Part shown: positions 1-13,500 of the stretch, piece after piece | Layout of the letters: each line of letters begins with the position of its first letter | Position numbering within the stretch: the stretch's first letter is position 1 | NCBI GenBank assembly: GCA_943736015.1 | Contig: OX031060.1 | Location: 21,963,231 to 22,027,230 of the forward strand | Direction of reading: 5' to 3' | From: Tridacna crocea | Lineage: Eukaryota; Mollusca; Bivalvia; Cardiida; Cardiidae | Length of the DNA stretch: 64,000 nt | The notes under the pieces: generated by a model | Seen by the model: the letters and a program-made list of their open reading frames with translations, nothing else | The model's database searches: none | What the model was told of the DNA's origin: nothing | Translations under genes and position numbers: made by a program

Positions 1-1425
1 GTTTTAATTTAATCACTTGTAGACTCAAAACAAAACAATAGATGCAAGTTCCTTCAGAACTATCATTCATTCGTAATGTACCTGTCAAAGTAAGCACACA
101 GGCTTCATGTAAATTTCACTACACATGATAATATTATGCCTCTGGTTTATCACATTTTGGACTATAATTAAGATCATTCAATAAACCACAGTTGTGAGTT
201 ATGAGGCACAATAAATAATCCATGGGGGCAATAGCCCAAGTGCGTTATTCATTGCACCTCATAACTCACAACGTGGTTTATTGAACGATATACCACGATA
301 GAAAGAAGATTATTTTGATTCTAACTTGGCCAATTCTTAATGAAAGGAAAACAAGTACAAACTAAAAGTAAAAACGCGGATGAAGATTATGTTCCATTGA
401 ATAACTCACTCATTGAATGACGTCACTCTACATGAATTGTCGCAGATTTTACCACATTTTCCTTGCACTGTGCTTATAGAGCCAAAGTCGTGTGTCATGT
501 TAGAATTCTTGTTATACAATAATGTGAAAAAAAGAATCTGACACTTGTTTGTTTTTGAAGTAAAAAATATTAAACTTGTCCACTAAAAATGTTCTTAAGC
601 TCGCCAAAGGTTTGCTTACTAACATTTTTTGTAGACTTGTTGAATAATCTTTTATCTCAAAAACAACTCATGTCAGCTCCTATACATACATGTATATGAG
701 GTTCCCTTCCGATTCTTATCAACTTGTCAAAAATTAAATATCTTCAGTACTAACAGAAATATTATAAAATGTCAAAATTTTTGCAAAACGACGATGACAA
801 TAACATAGAGAGTGAAGCTGACAACGATGCCACAACTAAGATAATATTTCAATATTTTATCAAACAAATGTGAGGTAGAGGACTTTCAAAAACACAGAAT
901 TCATTCCCAACTGTAAATTCAAAGACAACCCAGCAGATTAGCTGTCAGAATGTTAACCATATATAAGCATTTTAGCCTCTTCCCAAAGTGTTTTCTACCT
1001 TTTCAAAACAAATTTCATCATTTTGTATACTCTTGATATTTTTTCATATGTTAATGTTTTATAATTTGGCCGATTTGTTGTTTGGTAAAGAGTTAACTGT
1101 TTGGATGGTTAACTTAGAAAATGTATAATTAGAACATCCTTTAGAGTTGTTAGTGAACACATTCCTTGAAGTTAACCCTTACCATATTGTAAAATTTCAA
1201 GACTCATCCATATTGAAAGAATTACAGAGGACAGCTCAAATCCTTTTCAAATGACAATATTTATTCTTCAGTAGGTACAAACATTGTGAGAATAGGAGAA
1301 AATGCGGTTTCCAGCAGTTTCTCATTTTTCTACAATGACCTCAAAAGCCTTTCTATCACATTTTGTTAAAACTCAGAGTAGTGTGGTAAAGGGTCAAAAT
1401 GCATGATCTGCAAGCAGTGACTTAC
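1..1425. other. NOX2-like intron 8, continuing left of the window
   Basis: No further NOX exon could be found; the next should encode the TWKW-like start of the last helix. It holds a foldback at 178-286 and, near 1068-1094, a MITE 3'-end remnant ending GGTAAAGAGTTAA. The rest shows nothing recognisable. Confidence 0.5.
178..286. repeat. Foldback (inverted repeat) element
   Basis: AATAAACCACAGTTGTGAGT at the left is repeated in reverse complement at the right, ending ACAACGTGGTTTATT. The arms also share TTATGAGGCA/TGCACCTCATAA. About 30 bp of nearly perfect inverted arms enclose about 50 bp. This is probably a small MITE; no second copy was seen here. Confidence 0.6.
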
Positions 1426-1547
1426 CGCTGGGCTGGACCCAGCAAATTGTGGTATAGGACACTCAGGTATTTTACCCCACTCTGTATAGTGGTCCTTACA
1501 ATACTTAGGGTCATGGACATCTGTGTTTGTTTGACCTCTAACAATAC
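1426..1547 (-). CDS. NOX2: NOX2-like exon 8, last exon in window
   Basis: 122 nt, entering in phase 1 and leaving in phase 0, with a GTAAGT donor at 1425-1420. It encodes [19 protein letters not shown] then [18 protein letters not shown] and SSPA. NOX2 has IVRGQT and [14 protein letters not shown] at the same place. The acceptor is a tandem TTTCAGAG: only the second AG (1549-1548) keeps the frame, and it gives a loop three residues shorter than human NOX2. Confidence 0.9.
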
Positions 1548-4500
1548 CTCTGAAAAATAAGCAGTCAAGGTCTGGTATATATACAGGCTGGTATTTATGT
1601 GCTATCAATTAAAGTTCTAAGTACAAGTAAGTAAACAGGGTTCTAGTGTCTTTTCTGAAACTGGTGTCTACCTATTGAACAGCTTACTATGATTTCTTTG
1701 CCAAATCAACATGAGCATAGGGCTTTTGCCTACATATCTGAGTAGCTCTCTGATGAGGTCATAACATTTTAAAAACTATCCCTTGTTTTATCCTTTACCA
1801 TATAATCACAAATTTTAACAACCCTTGGGAGCGGGTTTTGAAAACACTGAAGGAGAAAGGAGAAGAGTGTCGCTTCTAAGATGTTCATAAATGGAACCCC
1901 CTCTAACTTCCCCAAAAGGGACACTCACTTCCCAAAAAAGGAGCCCTAATATTCAAATTTTTGCCAAAAGTGGCCTTAAGGACATATCGACGAGCAAGTG
2001 ACAAAAAGATAAAATGATATAAAATACTCACTGAATACCGTGAATACAGATACCAATAAAAAATATCACAAACAGATGGTGTGTGAACCAAAATACTTCA
2101 AAATATGACCTCCTGCAAAATGTTGAAAAGAAAATCTGTATCAAAACTTAGCATCTAATTTTGAACACTTGCTCATAAGAAATACACAGAATAACCTGAC
2201 TGGTAAGCTGTTACATTTTGTTGCATGTAGAAGCTAATCAATAATCCACCTGATGCTTGACCACACAAGAAAATTTTCAGCTTGTCCAAAGTGAGAGTGT
2301 TTGCAGACAAAGTAAATTTGACTTAAAACCTGAAACTTGCTATTTGAAATAAACAAGAAAAGGAAAATATTACTAAACATTACTTTGTATCATGCCTCCT
2401 AATCATTTGTTGTGGATCTTTGATAGCTATTTGCTAATCATTCAAGCTATTATTACTGTGTTTCTATTTTTAACAAAGAGACCCCCCCCCCCCCCGAAGG
2501 AAAAATGATTGGATTGGAACCTAGGCTAATGTATGTTAACCCTTTCCCAAACAAGCCCTTGTTTTTTATGTGTCTGCAGTACAAGTCTTTTGAAAACACT
2601 GTGGGAAAAGGAGAAATTGCTCATAAAGAGCAATTTCTGCTTTTCCCACAGTGTTTTCTGCCCATTCAGATAATTTTCTGCCATTGTTACGAAAGTTAAA
2701 ATCGTTGTCTGCACACTCTTTCAGTTTGGAAGAGTCTAAAATTTGTCGTTTGGGAAAGGGTTAAGCCGTAGAATACTTTCAAAAATATTGTGTTGAGACG
2801 AAAATTTGCTTTGAATGTGCTCTTTCTCATTCTGACATGTTTTCATGACCAAATGTATATCAATTGAAATCTCTGGTTATCCTATTGTTTTGGCACATAT
2901 ATACAGTTCAATTTGTTTTAAGAGGCCATCCCTACAATGCAACCATCCTGTCCTTTGGAGGCCAATGTGTCAGATCCCAAATGTGGAGAAAAAAAAAATT
3001 ACATGTATAAAGCAGGTACCTTTCTCAACAGAGCAATTTTGGTTATCTTCAATAGCTAAATTAATTTCCTTTACCCTTTAACATACATGTATAAGAAAAT
3101 GCTACATTTGTCAAGCTGAAAGCATTTTCCAATAGCAAACAAAGCATGGTTGCAATAATGAAAGTTTCAAAAAGTTTTAAAAAATCATGATGGTAAAAGG
3201 AGAAAATGCTAGTAACCAGTATTTTCTCCTGTTCCAACACGGTTTTCAAAGCACTCTTAATCGGGCCATTAAACCTTTGATAAACAGTTAATTCAGGCCA
3301 AGCTATATACATTAATTCTTTACCAAACAACATTTCAGACTTGACCCAAATTAAAAGCATTAAAATTTCAAAGGTCACAAATTCAATTTTGCTCAAAAAC
3401 AATTTCTGTCTTTGGAATGAGGAAAAACATAGTGGAGAAAAGGAGAAAATACTAATTTTCACTATTTTATCCCTTTTCCACAATGTTTTTAAGGGTGTTT
3501 TTTCAAGTTCAGTAAACTCTAAACTGTTTGGTTAGGATTGAAGTTCTTTAGGAAGACTATCCATATTACATGAGAGGCTATGGGAGACAGATTCCTAATG
3601 GGTAATGTGTATGGGTAACATGTTGGCTCTTCGTACCAGAGATTCAAGGTAACCTGCAAATTCCAATGTCCGCGCCACTCTTAACCATTTACCACACAAT
3701 CCCGACTTTTGACGACCCTGAGAAAGAAGCCTTTTGAAAACATTGTGAGAAAGGAGAAAATGCTGGTAACCAGCATTTTCTCCTTTTCCCACAATATTTT
3801 CTACCCTTCCTAGACATATTTCAATTTTTCGATCACATTTATGATGTTGTCTGCAAATGCTTTCAGTTTGGACCAGTCTAAAGTTTTCTTGTGTGGTAAA
3901 GAGTAAGCCAGTTATGATACAATCCCAACTTTTAACAACTCTGAAAGAGAAAGCTTTCGAAAACTTTGTGGGAAAAGGAGAAAATGCTCGTACCCAGCAT
4001 TTTCTCAATGCTGATACCCAGCATTTTCTCCTATTTCCACAATGTTTCTACCCTATTATGGACAGTTTTTATCAATTCAGCCACCTTTAATTTGTGGTCT
4101 CGAAAGTCCTTTAATTTGGACACATCTAAAAGTTTTTGTGCAGTAAAAGTCACTTTGTGATTTATCAATGGTTTCAACTAGATCTGTATAAAACTTTTAT
4201 GTTTAGAACAAAGTTAAGATATGTGCCTCTGGAAGTATCACTACAATTTGAAGCTAAGTGTATTTGTGAAGAACTTTTACCTGATAGTCTCTGTTGATGA
4301 ACTGACCATCATAATAAGGCACAAAGTGACCACTACCCCTGAAACTCCAGCTATGGTCTTCAATAAAAATAGCACTGGGTCCTGTAGGGTAAAAGAAGCT
4401 AAAAGTTTTATTTTTTTGCAAAAACAGAATGATGTCTTATCCCATATCTGACCTTCAGTCCCTGCTGTAACCTCAACCTTTAGACACATAATTATGGTGA

Positions 4501-7500
4501 CATTGACATGGATGCATGCCATATTTTTTTTTAAAATCAGGTGATGAGTACAGGGAATATTGGTCAGACATATCAAAGTGACAGACATATGGGATGAAGA
4601 GAACAAAACTCACAAAAATTAGTTTTGTGACATAAGAACATATGACTGATCTCAATATAAGACATCATGCTAAAATTAACAGGTTGTTTCACACCATTAC
4701 TAAACCTTTAATGCAATGTATTGACGACGTTTGGTATAAATGTTTACGCGCATCCATACTGCGCATGTGTATTTCTCACAGAAAGTAAAACTATCAGCGC
4801 TATTGTGTATTTTTCGCACATATGGCAATAGTAACAGCGGACCGAACATTCTACGGATAGTACTAGCACGGTTGCACTAGCCATGGTATTCTATGGTCGA
4901 AATAAAATGGGGAAGTTTTCATCAAAACGAATGCTTATTTGTCGTGGAAAAAGTTTTTTTTAACGCAATGTCAGCCATCCAATGCTGAAAATGATACAGC
5001 TTCTGACGTTTTCCTGACACTGGCAGGCCAGTTGTCATGCTATCCTTTCAGGATGAAGGTGATAGCATCAAAACTGGCCTTCCAGCGTCAGGATGATATG
5101 ACTGGTAAAGTACTAGCTGGAAAAAAAGTCCAGTTACACAGCAAACAATGAAACAGGCAGAAAATTGAAGCTGTTGAAGTATACATATTTCTGGAAGTAT
5201 GGCTATTTCCTCTTTGAAAAATACTGTGGGAAAAGGAGAAATTTCTTCTACTGAATAATTTTTCCTTTTTCCATCATGTCTGCCGAGCTTTTATCCCATT
5301 TTTTCCAGAGACTTTTCTTTTTTTTGCATTTCTATGAGCCGTAATCATGTATGCAAATTAATTAAAAAAAAAAAAAACATGTAGACAATGAAGGATTTAA
5401 TATGAATTTGAGGTAAATAGGCTATGTTGATTTTTTGAAGGAGTATAGGATCCAAAATTAATGTGGGAAAACGAGAAATCACTTTTAATGACCATCAGCA
5501 ATTTCTTCTTTCCCACTATGTCTGCTGAGCTTCTATATAGTTTTCCTTGGAAAAAATTAATGTCCAACGTGACCTTCATTCCTGTTTCCTGGGGAAAGAA
5601 GCACGGGTAGGTGCCATTTTTATTTTTTCTTATTGTCAAGTTTTATAAGTACTAGGATTGTGGAAATTTTAAAAAAAATCTGTCCGTTAGAAAGTATGTT
5701 TTTATTGAAAATTAACCCTTGACCTGGTCAAATTATCTCCCTTTTTAACTCAATGGTCTATATATAAAATGCATATTGATACATTTACCATGCTCAGAAC
5801 CAGGCTTTCATATGTTTTTTGTGCAAAACTGAATTATTTTTCTTTAAAGTGATGTATATTTGTATATTCTTCTGGCAATTTTCCTGTTTAATTGACTATT
5901 AAGGGAAATTAAAGGAAAGTGTGTTAAATCTAGTATATACTGAATTTTGGAACTGTATATACCTTTTTCAAAAGCGAATTTCTCAGAAACGAGCATGGGG
6001 ACCCCCTTTTTCTATCATTATAATCTACAAGAGACATGATGAGCTTTGTATGTGCAAAGTTTAAAAAAAAATCTGTCCGTTGGAAGAATTTGTCTTTTAA
6101 AGAAAAAGATGTGTGTAATTTCATAAGGGTGCCTTGAAAAAAAAAAAACATTCAGAGCTCCAGATAGAGGGAGTGATTTTGATTTCAAAAGTTAAAACCT
6201 TAAAAATTGTTCACTAAACCATATATTGTGGGTACCCATTAGAATCGTCTCATTGAGACGATTCTAATGAGTACCAACAACATAGGGTTTGGAAGAGAAA
6301 TAATGGATTTAGAATACCATCACTCCTTCTAATCTGGAGCTAATCTGGTAACCAGCATTTTCTCCTTCTTCCACAACATGTTCTATCTATCAAAGACCGG
6401 TATCATCATTTGAAGTACATTTTGTCATCTGTAAATGCTTTCAATTTTGTCTGGTTCAATTTCATTGTTTGGTAAAGATTCAATAACATTACATAATGGA
6501 TCACACAGCCATTCTGTGGGGTGCAATCCCGGATCAATATCATATGGTGTTTAGTGACATATTCTGCTAATATTCCTTTGAAAAAGATTTTTTTTTTAAT
6601 CTCATTAACCGATAAGCACACAATCCCTACTTTTGACAATCCTGAGAAAGGAGCTTTTAGAAAACACTGTGGGAAAAGGAGAATGTTTTCTACCCTTCAC
6701 AAAAAAAAACAAGAGGACCATGATGGTCCTATATCGCTCACCTGAGTACCACACAGCAAAGGTCTAAAATAAAGATAAATACCACATATCATGGTTCAAG
6801 GCCAAATGATAATGAAACAAGAGCAGCAAATTGTCGCAATTTAACTTGGGACTTCGTAGTTCCATTCCCAACAAGCAAGAAATACTGTAAAAATGAAGAT
6901 CAAAGTGGAATTACTTAAAATTCGTACTAGGTAGAGTTACTGTTCTTGCTCACTGTACTCCGCAATATTGCTACAAACATGCATACCAAGTTTGAAGTCA
7001 TTCTGACTTGAAATAAAAATTTATTTCGGACGGGCACTTAATGCTGTAAAAATTACATTCAAAGGGAAATATCTCAAAGACAGCACAAGGTGGAGTTACA
7101 ATTCTTAGGCACTGCACCTCTAAATACTGCAACAAATAAGCATACCAAAGTTTAAGTCATTTCTACTTAAGATGACAAAAGTTTGCTCCGGACAAGCAAG
7201 AAATGCTATAAAAATGAAGGCCAAATGGGGAATGACTCAAAATTTGTGCTAGGAAGAGTTATGGTTCTTGTGCACTGCACTCTGTCACTTCACAACAATT
7301 ATGCATATCAAATTTGAATATGTTCAGGCTGTAGATGACACAGATATATTCCAGACGAGCAGAAAATGCTGTAAAAATGATAATCAAAGGGAAATAACTC
7401 ATAGGTAGTATGAGGTAGAGTTATGGTTCTTCCAGACTGCACTCTGTATTATTGCAACAAACACAAATACCAAGTTTCAAGTCAATAGAACTGGAGATGA

Positions 7501-10500
7501 CAAAGTTATGCTACGGACTAAGAACTATTTTAAAGAACTTTCTAATTCAAGGGCAAATAACTCCAGTTGTTCTAGTTCGAACTCATTCAAGATCTAATGG
7601 TCATGTATATTTTGACCAAGTTTGGAACTAATTGGTTAATATTTGTAAATGCTAGAGCGTAAACAAAGTGAAATATAACAATTTTTCGAATTCAAGGGCA
7701 AATAACTCCAGTTGTTCTGGTCCGCTTACATCCATAATCAAACTTATCTGAGATCTTATGGTCATGTATATTCTTACCAAGTTTTGTGCCAATTGGTTTT
7801 ATAACTGTAGATGCTAGAGTGTAAACAAAGTCAAATATAGCAATTTTTCTAATTCAAGGGCAAATAACTTCAGTCATTCTGATCTGATTTGACCCATAAT
7901 CAAACTTATACAAGAACTTATGGTTATATATATTTTGCCCAAGTTTAGTGCTGATTGGTTTAAAATTGTAGATGTTAAAGAGTAAACAATATCAAATATA
8001 GCAATTTTTCAAAGTCAAGGGCAAATAACTCCAGTCGCTTTAGTCCGCTTAGAGCCATAATCGAACTCATCCGAGATCTTATGGTCATGTATATTTTGAC
8101 CAACTTTGGTGCTGATTGGTTGATAATTGTAGATGCTAGAGTGTAAACAACGTGAAATATAGCAATTTTTTCAAAGTCAAGGGCAAATAACTCCAGATGT
8201 TCTGGTCCGATTTGACCCATAATCGAACTCATCCGAGATCTTATGGTCATATATATTTTGACCGAGTTTGGTGCTGATTGGTTGATAATTGTAGATGCTA
8301 GAGTGTAAACAAAGTGAAAAATTACAATTTTTCAAATTCAAAGGCTTATAACTCCAGACGTTCTGGTCCGATTTGACCCATTATCGAACTCATCCGAGAT
8401 CTTACGGCCATATATATTTTGACCAAGTTTGGTGCTGATTGGTTGATAATTGTAGATGCTAGAGTGTAAACAAAGTGAAATATAGCAATTTTTCCAATTC
8501 AAGGGCAAATAACTCCAGATGTTATGGTCCGATTAGACCCATAATCGAACTCATCCGAGATCTTATGGTCATATACACTTTGACCAAGTTTGGTGCTGAT
8601 TGGTTGATATTTGTAGATGCTAGAGTGTAAACAAGAAAATGTGAACGGACGACGGACGGACGGACGGACGGACGACGGACGGACGGACAACGGACGACGG
8701 ACGGACGACGGACGCCGACGGACGGTGAGTGATCACAATAGCTCACTCTGAGCACTTCGTGCTCAGGTGAGCTAAAAATTCAAATTTTCAGTCACCTTTA
8801 TCTTGTTGTCTGCAAATGCTTTTGATTTGGACGAGCCAAAAAGTTGTTGTTTGGTAATGAGTTAACTTACATTGCTGGGGTCTCTAACCGGATTCACATA
8901 GGTCTGTGAAGCTATTGAATCATCTAGATTACTTAGCGTAGATAGCAAATCCCGCATATTTTCGTCATTGCTGTCATGGGCAACATACATTCTCTGCACA
9001 TTGAAGACATGGGCACCTATATGAACAGCTGTAAGACAATCAAAAAACACAATTATTTAACTTTATACTAAAGACAACCATGTTTTAAAAACCCTACGGA
9101 ACTTTTTTGATCTATTGTTGTGAAAGGAGGAAAGGCTGACTGACTTTGTTTAGTTCAACCCTTTCCCAAACAAGCCCTGGTTTTTACGTGTCTGCAGTAC
9201 AAGTCTTTTGAAAACACTTTGGGAAAAGGGCAAATTGCTCGTAACGAGAAATTTTTCCTTTTCCCACAGTGTTTTCTACCCATTTGAAGAACTTTCTGCC
9301 ATTTTTATCAAATTTGAAATTGTTGTCTGCAAATTCTTTGAGTTTGGTAGGGTCTAAAATTTGTTGTTTTGGAAAGAGTTAAACATCTTTATTTTACATT
9401 GATTGAGAAACAAGTTCTGCCAACTTATACTAATCTCTCTTTATTCTGCTTCCTAGGAACTACACCAGTACTTACACTGAATGTGTGGGCCAATGAAAAA
9501 TCCCAAGTTGAAACCCGCTCCCAGGAATTGAACTCAGGACCTTTTGGTTACGGGGCCTGACGCTCATACTCAAGACCAAGGACACCACTGACCGACTTTG
9601 ATATAAGACAATTTTGATACCGCTATGCCATATGCATGTGCTTTCAGTGAGGACAAGTCTAAGATTTGTAAGTCTGGTAAGGAATCATCCTCGGTAACCC
9701 AGTTTAAATTCATCCTGTAAACGGCCATTAGTTATTTTGCTGGCATTTACTTGTTCTCATGAATCATTCATGAAGCATTTTGATTGGTGATCTCAGTTTT
9801 TCTTAAGAAAGTTTAACTATTTACCACACAATCCTGACTTTTAACGACCCTGAGAAAGAAGCCTATCAAAAACATTGTAGGAAAAGGAGAAAATGCTGGT
9901 AACCAGCATTTTCTTCTTTTCCCGCAATGTTTACTACCCTTCCAAAAAACAAATTTTTATTTCTGAGCCACATTTATTTTGTCGTCTGCAATTGCTTTCA
10001 ATTTGGACAAGTCTAAATTTTTGTTGTATGGTAAAGAGTGAAACTATTTTCATCAAAAATATGCCATCATTTCTATTTTCTACTTCTTGATATCCAGCCA
10101 CATTATTCGTTGTAAATCAAGCATAGTGATACTTTAAATATTGCTGAGCCCATCAACACCACAATCAAGAAGTGTTTAAAAGAGAATTTTGCCGTAACAC
10201 CGAAAGGTAGCCAATTAAAATTGTAAACAAAGATTGATAGTGTTGTTCTTGCATCGCAGAATGGCATGTCTCATATGAGACAAGCATGCCCATGGCTGCC
10301 ATATTTATTACAACCTCAGGTTTTTTCCGGGGTTACTTTTGGTAATGGTAGAATGAAATTATTCTCTCTTTTTTTTTTTTTAAGTTTTCTCTATTGTTAC
10401 GGGAGACCACTCCTTCCTGCATGGCATACTCCCGATTTAAATACAATACCTGGCTACTGCGTCAGGGAGATATCTCTTTGGCTCAGTGGTTAGGGTATTG

Positions 10501-13500
10501 GCTTTGCGTCCGGGAGTTCGGAGTTCGAATCCCGCTCCGATCCTTATTTCTGCCATGCATTTATTCATTTGTTTCTTTGTTACGGACTTCGTTCGTAAGA
10601 CTATATAATGTAAAATTGTGAGCCATGGAGGCTGCACTAGGCTTAACAGTTTCAAACAAGAATATTCTTAAAGATTTTGCTTTTCAGTTTGTTGCAATGC
10701 CGACTAGAGTTTTTACAGGAATCAAATTCTGAAGAAATTGGTATGAAAAACATTTCTGTGAAGACAAAATTGAATAGGTAGTTTCAGGGAAGAGTATGTT
10801 TGAAATGAAAGTTAACATATTACCACACAATCCCTACTTCTGATGATCCTGAGAAAGAAGCCTTTAGAAAACATTGTTGGAAAAGGAGAAAATGCTGGTA
10901 ACCATCATTTTCTCCTTTTCCCACAATGTTTTCTACCCTTCACAAAACAAATTTCAAATTTTCAGTTGAGTTCATTTTGTCATCTGCAAATGCTTTCGAT
11001 TTGGACAAGCCTAAAATATTGTTGTTTGGTAATGAGTTAATGCATGGACAGATGCACTGCAGCACAAAGGACACAGGGGCACAACATTAGCTCTCATTAG
11101 CTCTCTAGCCTTTTGTCATATGAGCTGAAATCTGTCAGTTATTTACCTGTATGTACACAGATCATGTAAGCTATATACTGATGAAAGGTAATGTGCTTAT
11201 CAAGCTGTCTTCTTACCGTCTTCTTGCAACACAACTAAAATTAAGAAAAAAGAAAACTTTATGAAACTGTCTGACAATGGTCATCTTGTTCTTCAGCTGG
11301 TACTCTAAGGCTTAACTACTCCAAAATGACAAATTCAAATTGAAAGTGTCTGTGGACAAGACAAAAGAAACTGGATAAATTGAACAGAGGTCTTTTGACA
11401 GGTTAGAAAACATCATGGCAAAGGGAGAAAAAAGTGGTAAACAGATCTGAATTTGTACGAAAGTAGCAAGTGCCCATAAAAGAATGCTGTGCCGAGTACT
11501 GGAAAAAAAAACTGTAGAAACTGACAGGATAGATTCACTGTCCACAGTGATATTACTGAATTAATGTTGAAAAAATCACATAGAAAAATAAAATCACATT
11601 AAAAAGAGTAGATTAAATCAAGATCAGGGCCTGTATTCACCAACCATTCTTAAGAACGTTCTTTGTCTTATTCTCCAGAATTTTCTACATTTATATGTAA
11701 CACAACTTCTGATTGGCAAAACCGAATGGTTTAGCCAATCAGAAGTTGTGTTACTTACAATTTAGAAAAACCCTGGAAAATAAGACTATAAATATTCTCA
11801 AGAAAGGTTGGTAAATACAGGCCCTGACTACATGTTCTGTACCATCTTCTTTAGACTTTAGACTGGTAACAGAAAGGCAACTACTCGAGAAATGGTGCTC
11901 CAAGCTTTAATTTTGTCTTATTCTCCTGAATCTTTTTCATTTGTAAGTAACACAACTTCTGATTAACAAAACCGAATGGTTTAGCCAATCAGAAGTTGTG
12001 TTACTTACAAATTTAGAAAACCTTGGAGAGTAAGACTATGAATATTCTCAAGAAAGGTTGGTAAATACGGGCCCTGACTACATGTTCTGTACCATCTTCT
12101 TTAGACTTTAGACTGGTAACAGAAAGGCAACTACTCGAGAAACAGTGCTCCGAGGTTTAATTAAAATCAAATATTAACTTTTTTTTTATTTCTTTTCAAA
12201 AAACAACAGGAAAGAGAGAGGAAATTCAAAATAAATCAAGGTGAAAAATAGCCCTAAAAAGTTCAGAACAAATCTGATGGTAATACCTTTAGGGTAATCT
12301 ACTTCACCTGCATTCTAATCTACATTCATAAATTCCAACAGAAAACTGAATGCTAGCTGTCAATGAACTTTCATTCACCCCTTACCTTAACCTTAACCAC
12401 ACGATCCCACATTTTAACAACCCTGAGGGTGAAGGCTTTTGAAAAACAGTGTGGGAAAACGAGAAATGCTGGAGACCAGACCTTTTTCTTCAATGTACCC
12501 TATCCCTATGAAAAAAAGTAGTTTAACTTCATCCATTGTCTACTCATCTAAAGTCAGGTTTCAATACTTGGGGTCATGTAACTTAAAAATTGAAATTTGT
12601 TTCCAACAGGTTAGAAAACCATGTGAGAAAAGGTAAAAAATGCTGTTTACCAGCATTTTTTCCTTTCACCACAATGTTTTTAAAAAGTCATCTATCTCAG
12701 GGTTGTAAAAACCAGGGATTGTTTGGTGAAAGGTTAACCCATCCTCGGATACCCCGGGGTCTCCCTATTTGCTACGCTACATCGACCCTGGGACAATTGA
12801 CTAATAAAACTTTGAATCAGCCGCCGAAAATCGATACGAAACGTCATACCGTACAGTCCACTCGCCCATCACAAAATGATGATGGAACCAATGAAAAGCC
12901 AGCATTCGGCCAGCGGTAAAGTGAGCCGCCGAAAATCGATACGAAACGTCATACCGTACAGTACACTCGCCCATCACAAAATGATGATGGAACCAATGAA
13001 AAGCCAGCATTCGGCCAGCGGTAAAGCGAAGGAAATTCAACTAATTGTCCCAGGGGTCGATGTAGCGTAGCAAATAGGGAGACCCCGGGGTATCCGAGGA
13101 TGGGTTAACCCATTACCACACAATCCCTACTTTTGACACCCTGAGAAAGAAGCCTTTAGAAAACATTGTTGGAAAAGGAGAAAATGCTGGTAACCATCAT
13201 TTTCTCCTTTTCCCACAATGTTTTCTACCCTTCGCAAAACAAATTTCAAATTTTCAGTCACTTTTATTTTGATGTCTACAAATGCTTTCAATTTGGACCA
13301 GTCTAAAATATTGTCGTTTGATGAAAGGTTAAAGCCTCATATCCTTTAAAGTTTTTCAACTTTTCTAAATGAAGACGCTGAGATTCGGTGAAGTTGTGGT
13401 GAAAAATCATTGCTGGGCGAGTGATTTTTTTTTTACAGGAAATTTCTTCATAAAAATAATATAAGTTTGATTGATTTTCTATATCATGATGGTTTTCCTT

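Larger units (their letters stand above)
6604..8867 (+). mobile_element. TTAA MITE split by a 2.07-kb insertion
   Basis: The left part, 6604 to about 6707, runs from ACACAATCCCTACTTTTGAC to TTTTCTACCCTTCAC. The right part resumes after 8776 with AAATTCAAATTTTCAGTCAC and ends TTGGTAATGAGTTAAC. Joined, they give a standard copy, so the element at 6708-8776 inserted into an existing MITE. Confidence 0.8.

Noticed and set aside
1903..2091. 62-aa minus ORF
   Set aside because: Overlaps NOX exon 7 but in another frame; the true exon is 2112-2039.
3061..4008. Minus ORFs of about 140 aa
   Set aside because: They run through MITE palindromes; the [17 protein letters not shown] peptide is translated MITE core, found at dozens of places.
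10470..10545. Functional tRNA gene
   Set aside because: A and B boxes are good but acceptor and anticodon stems do not pair; listed as a SINE head.
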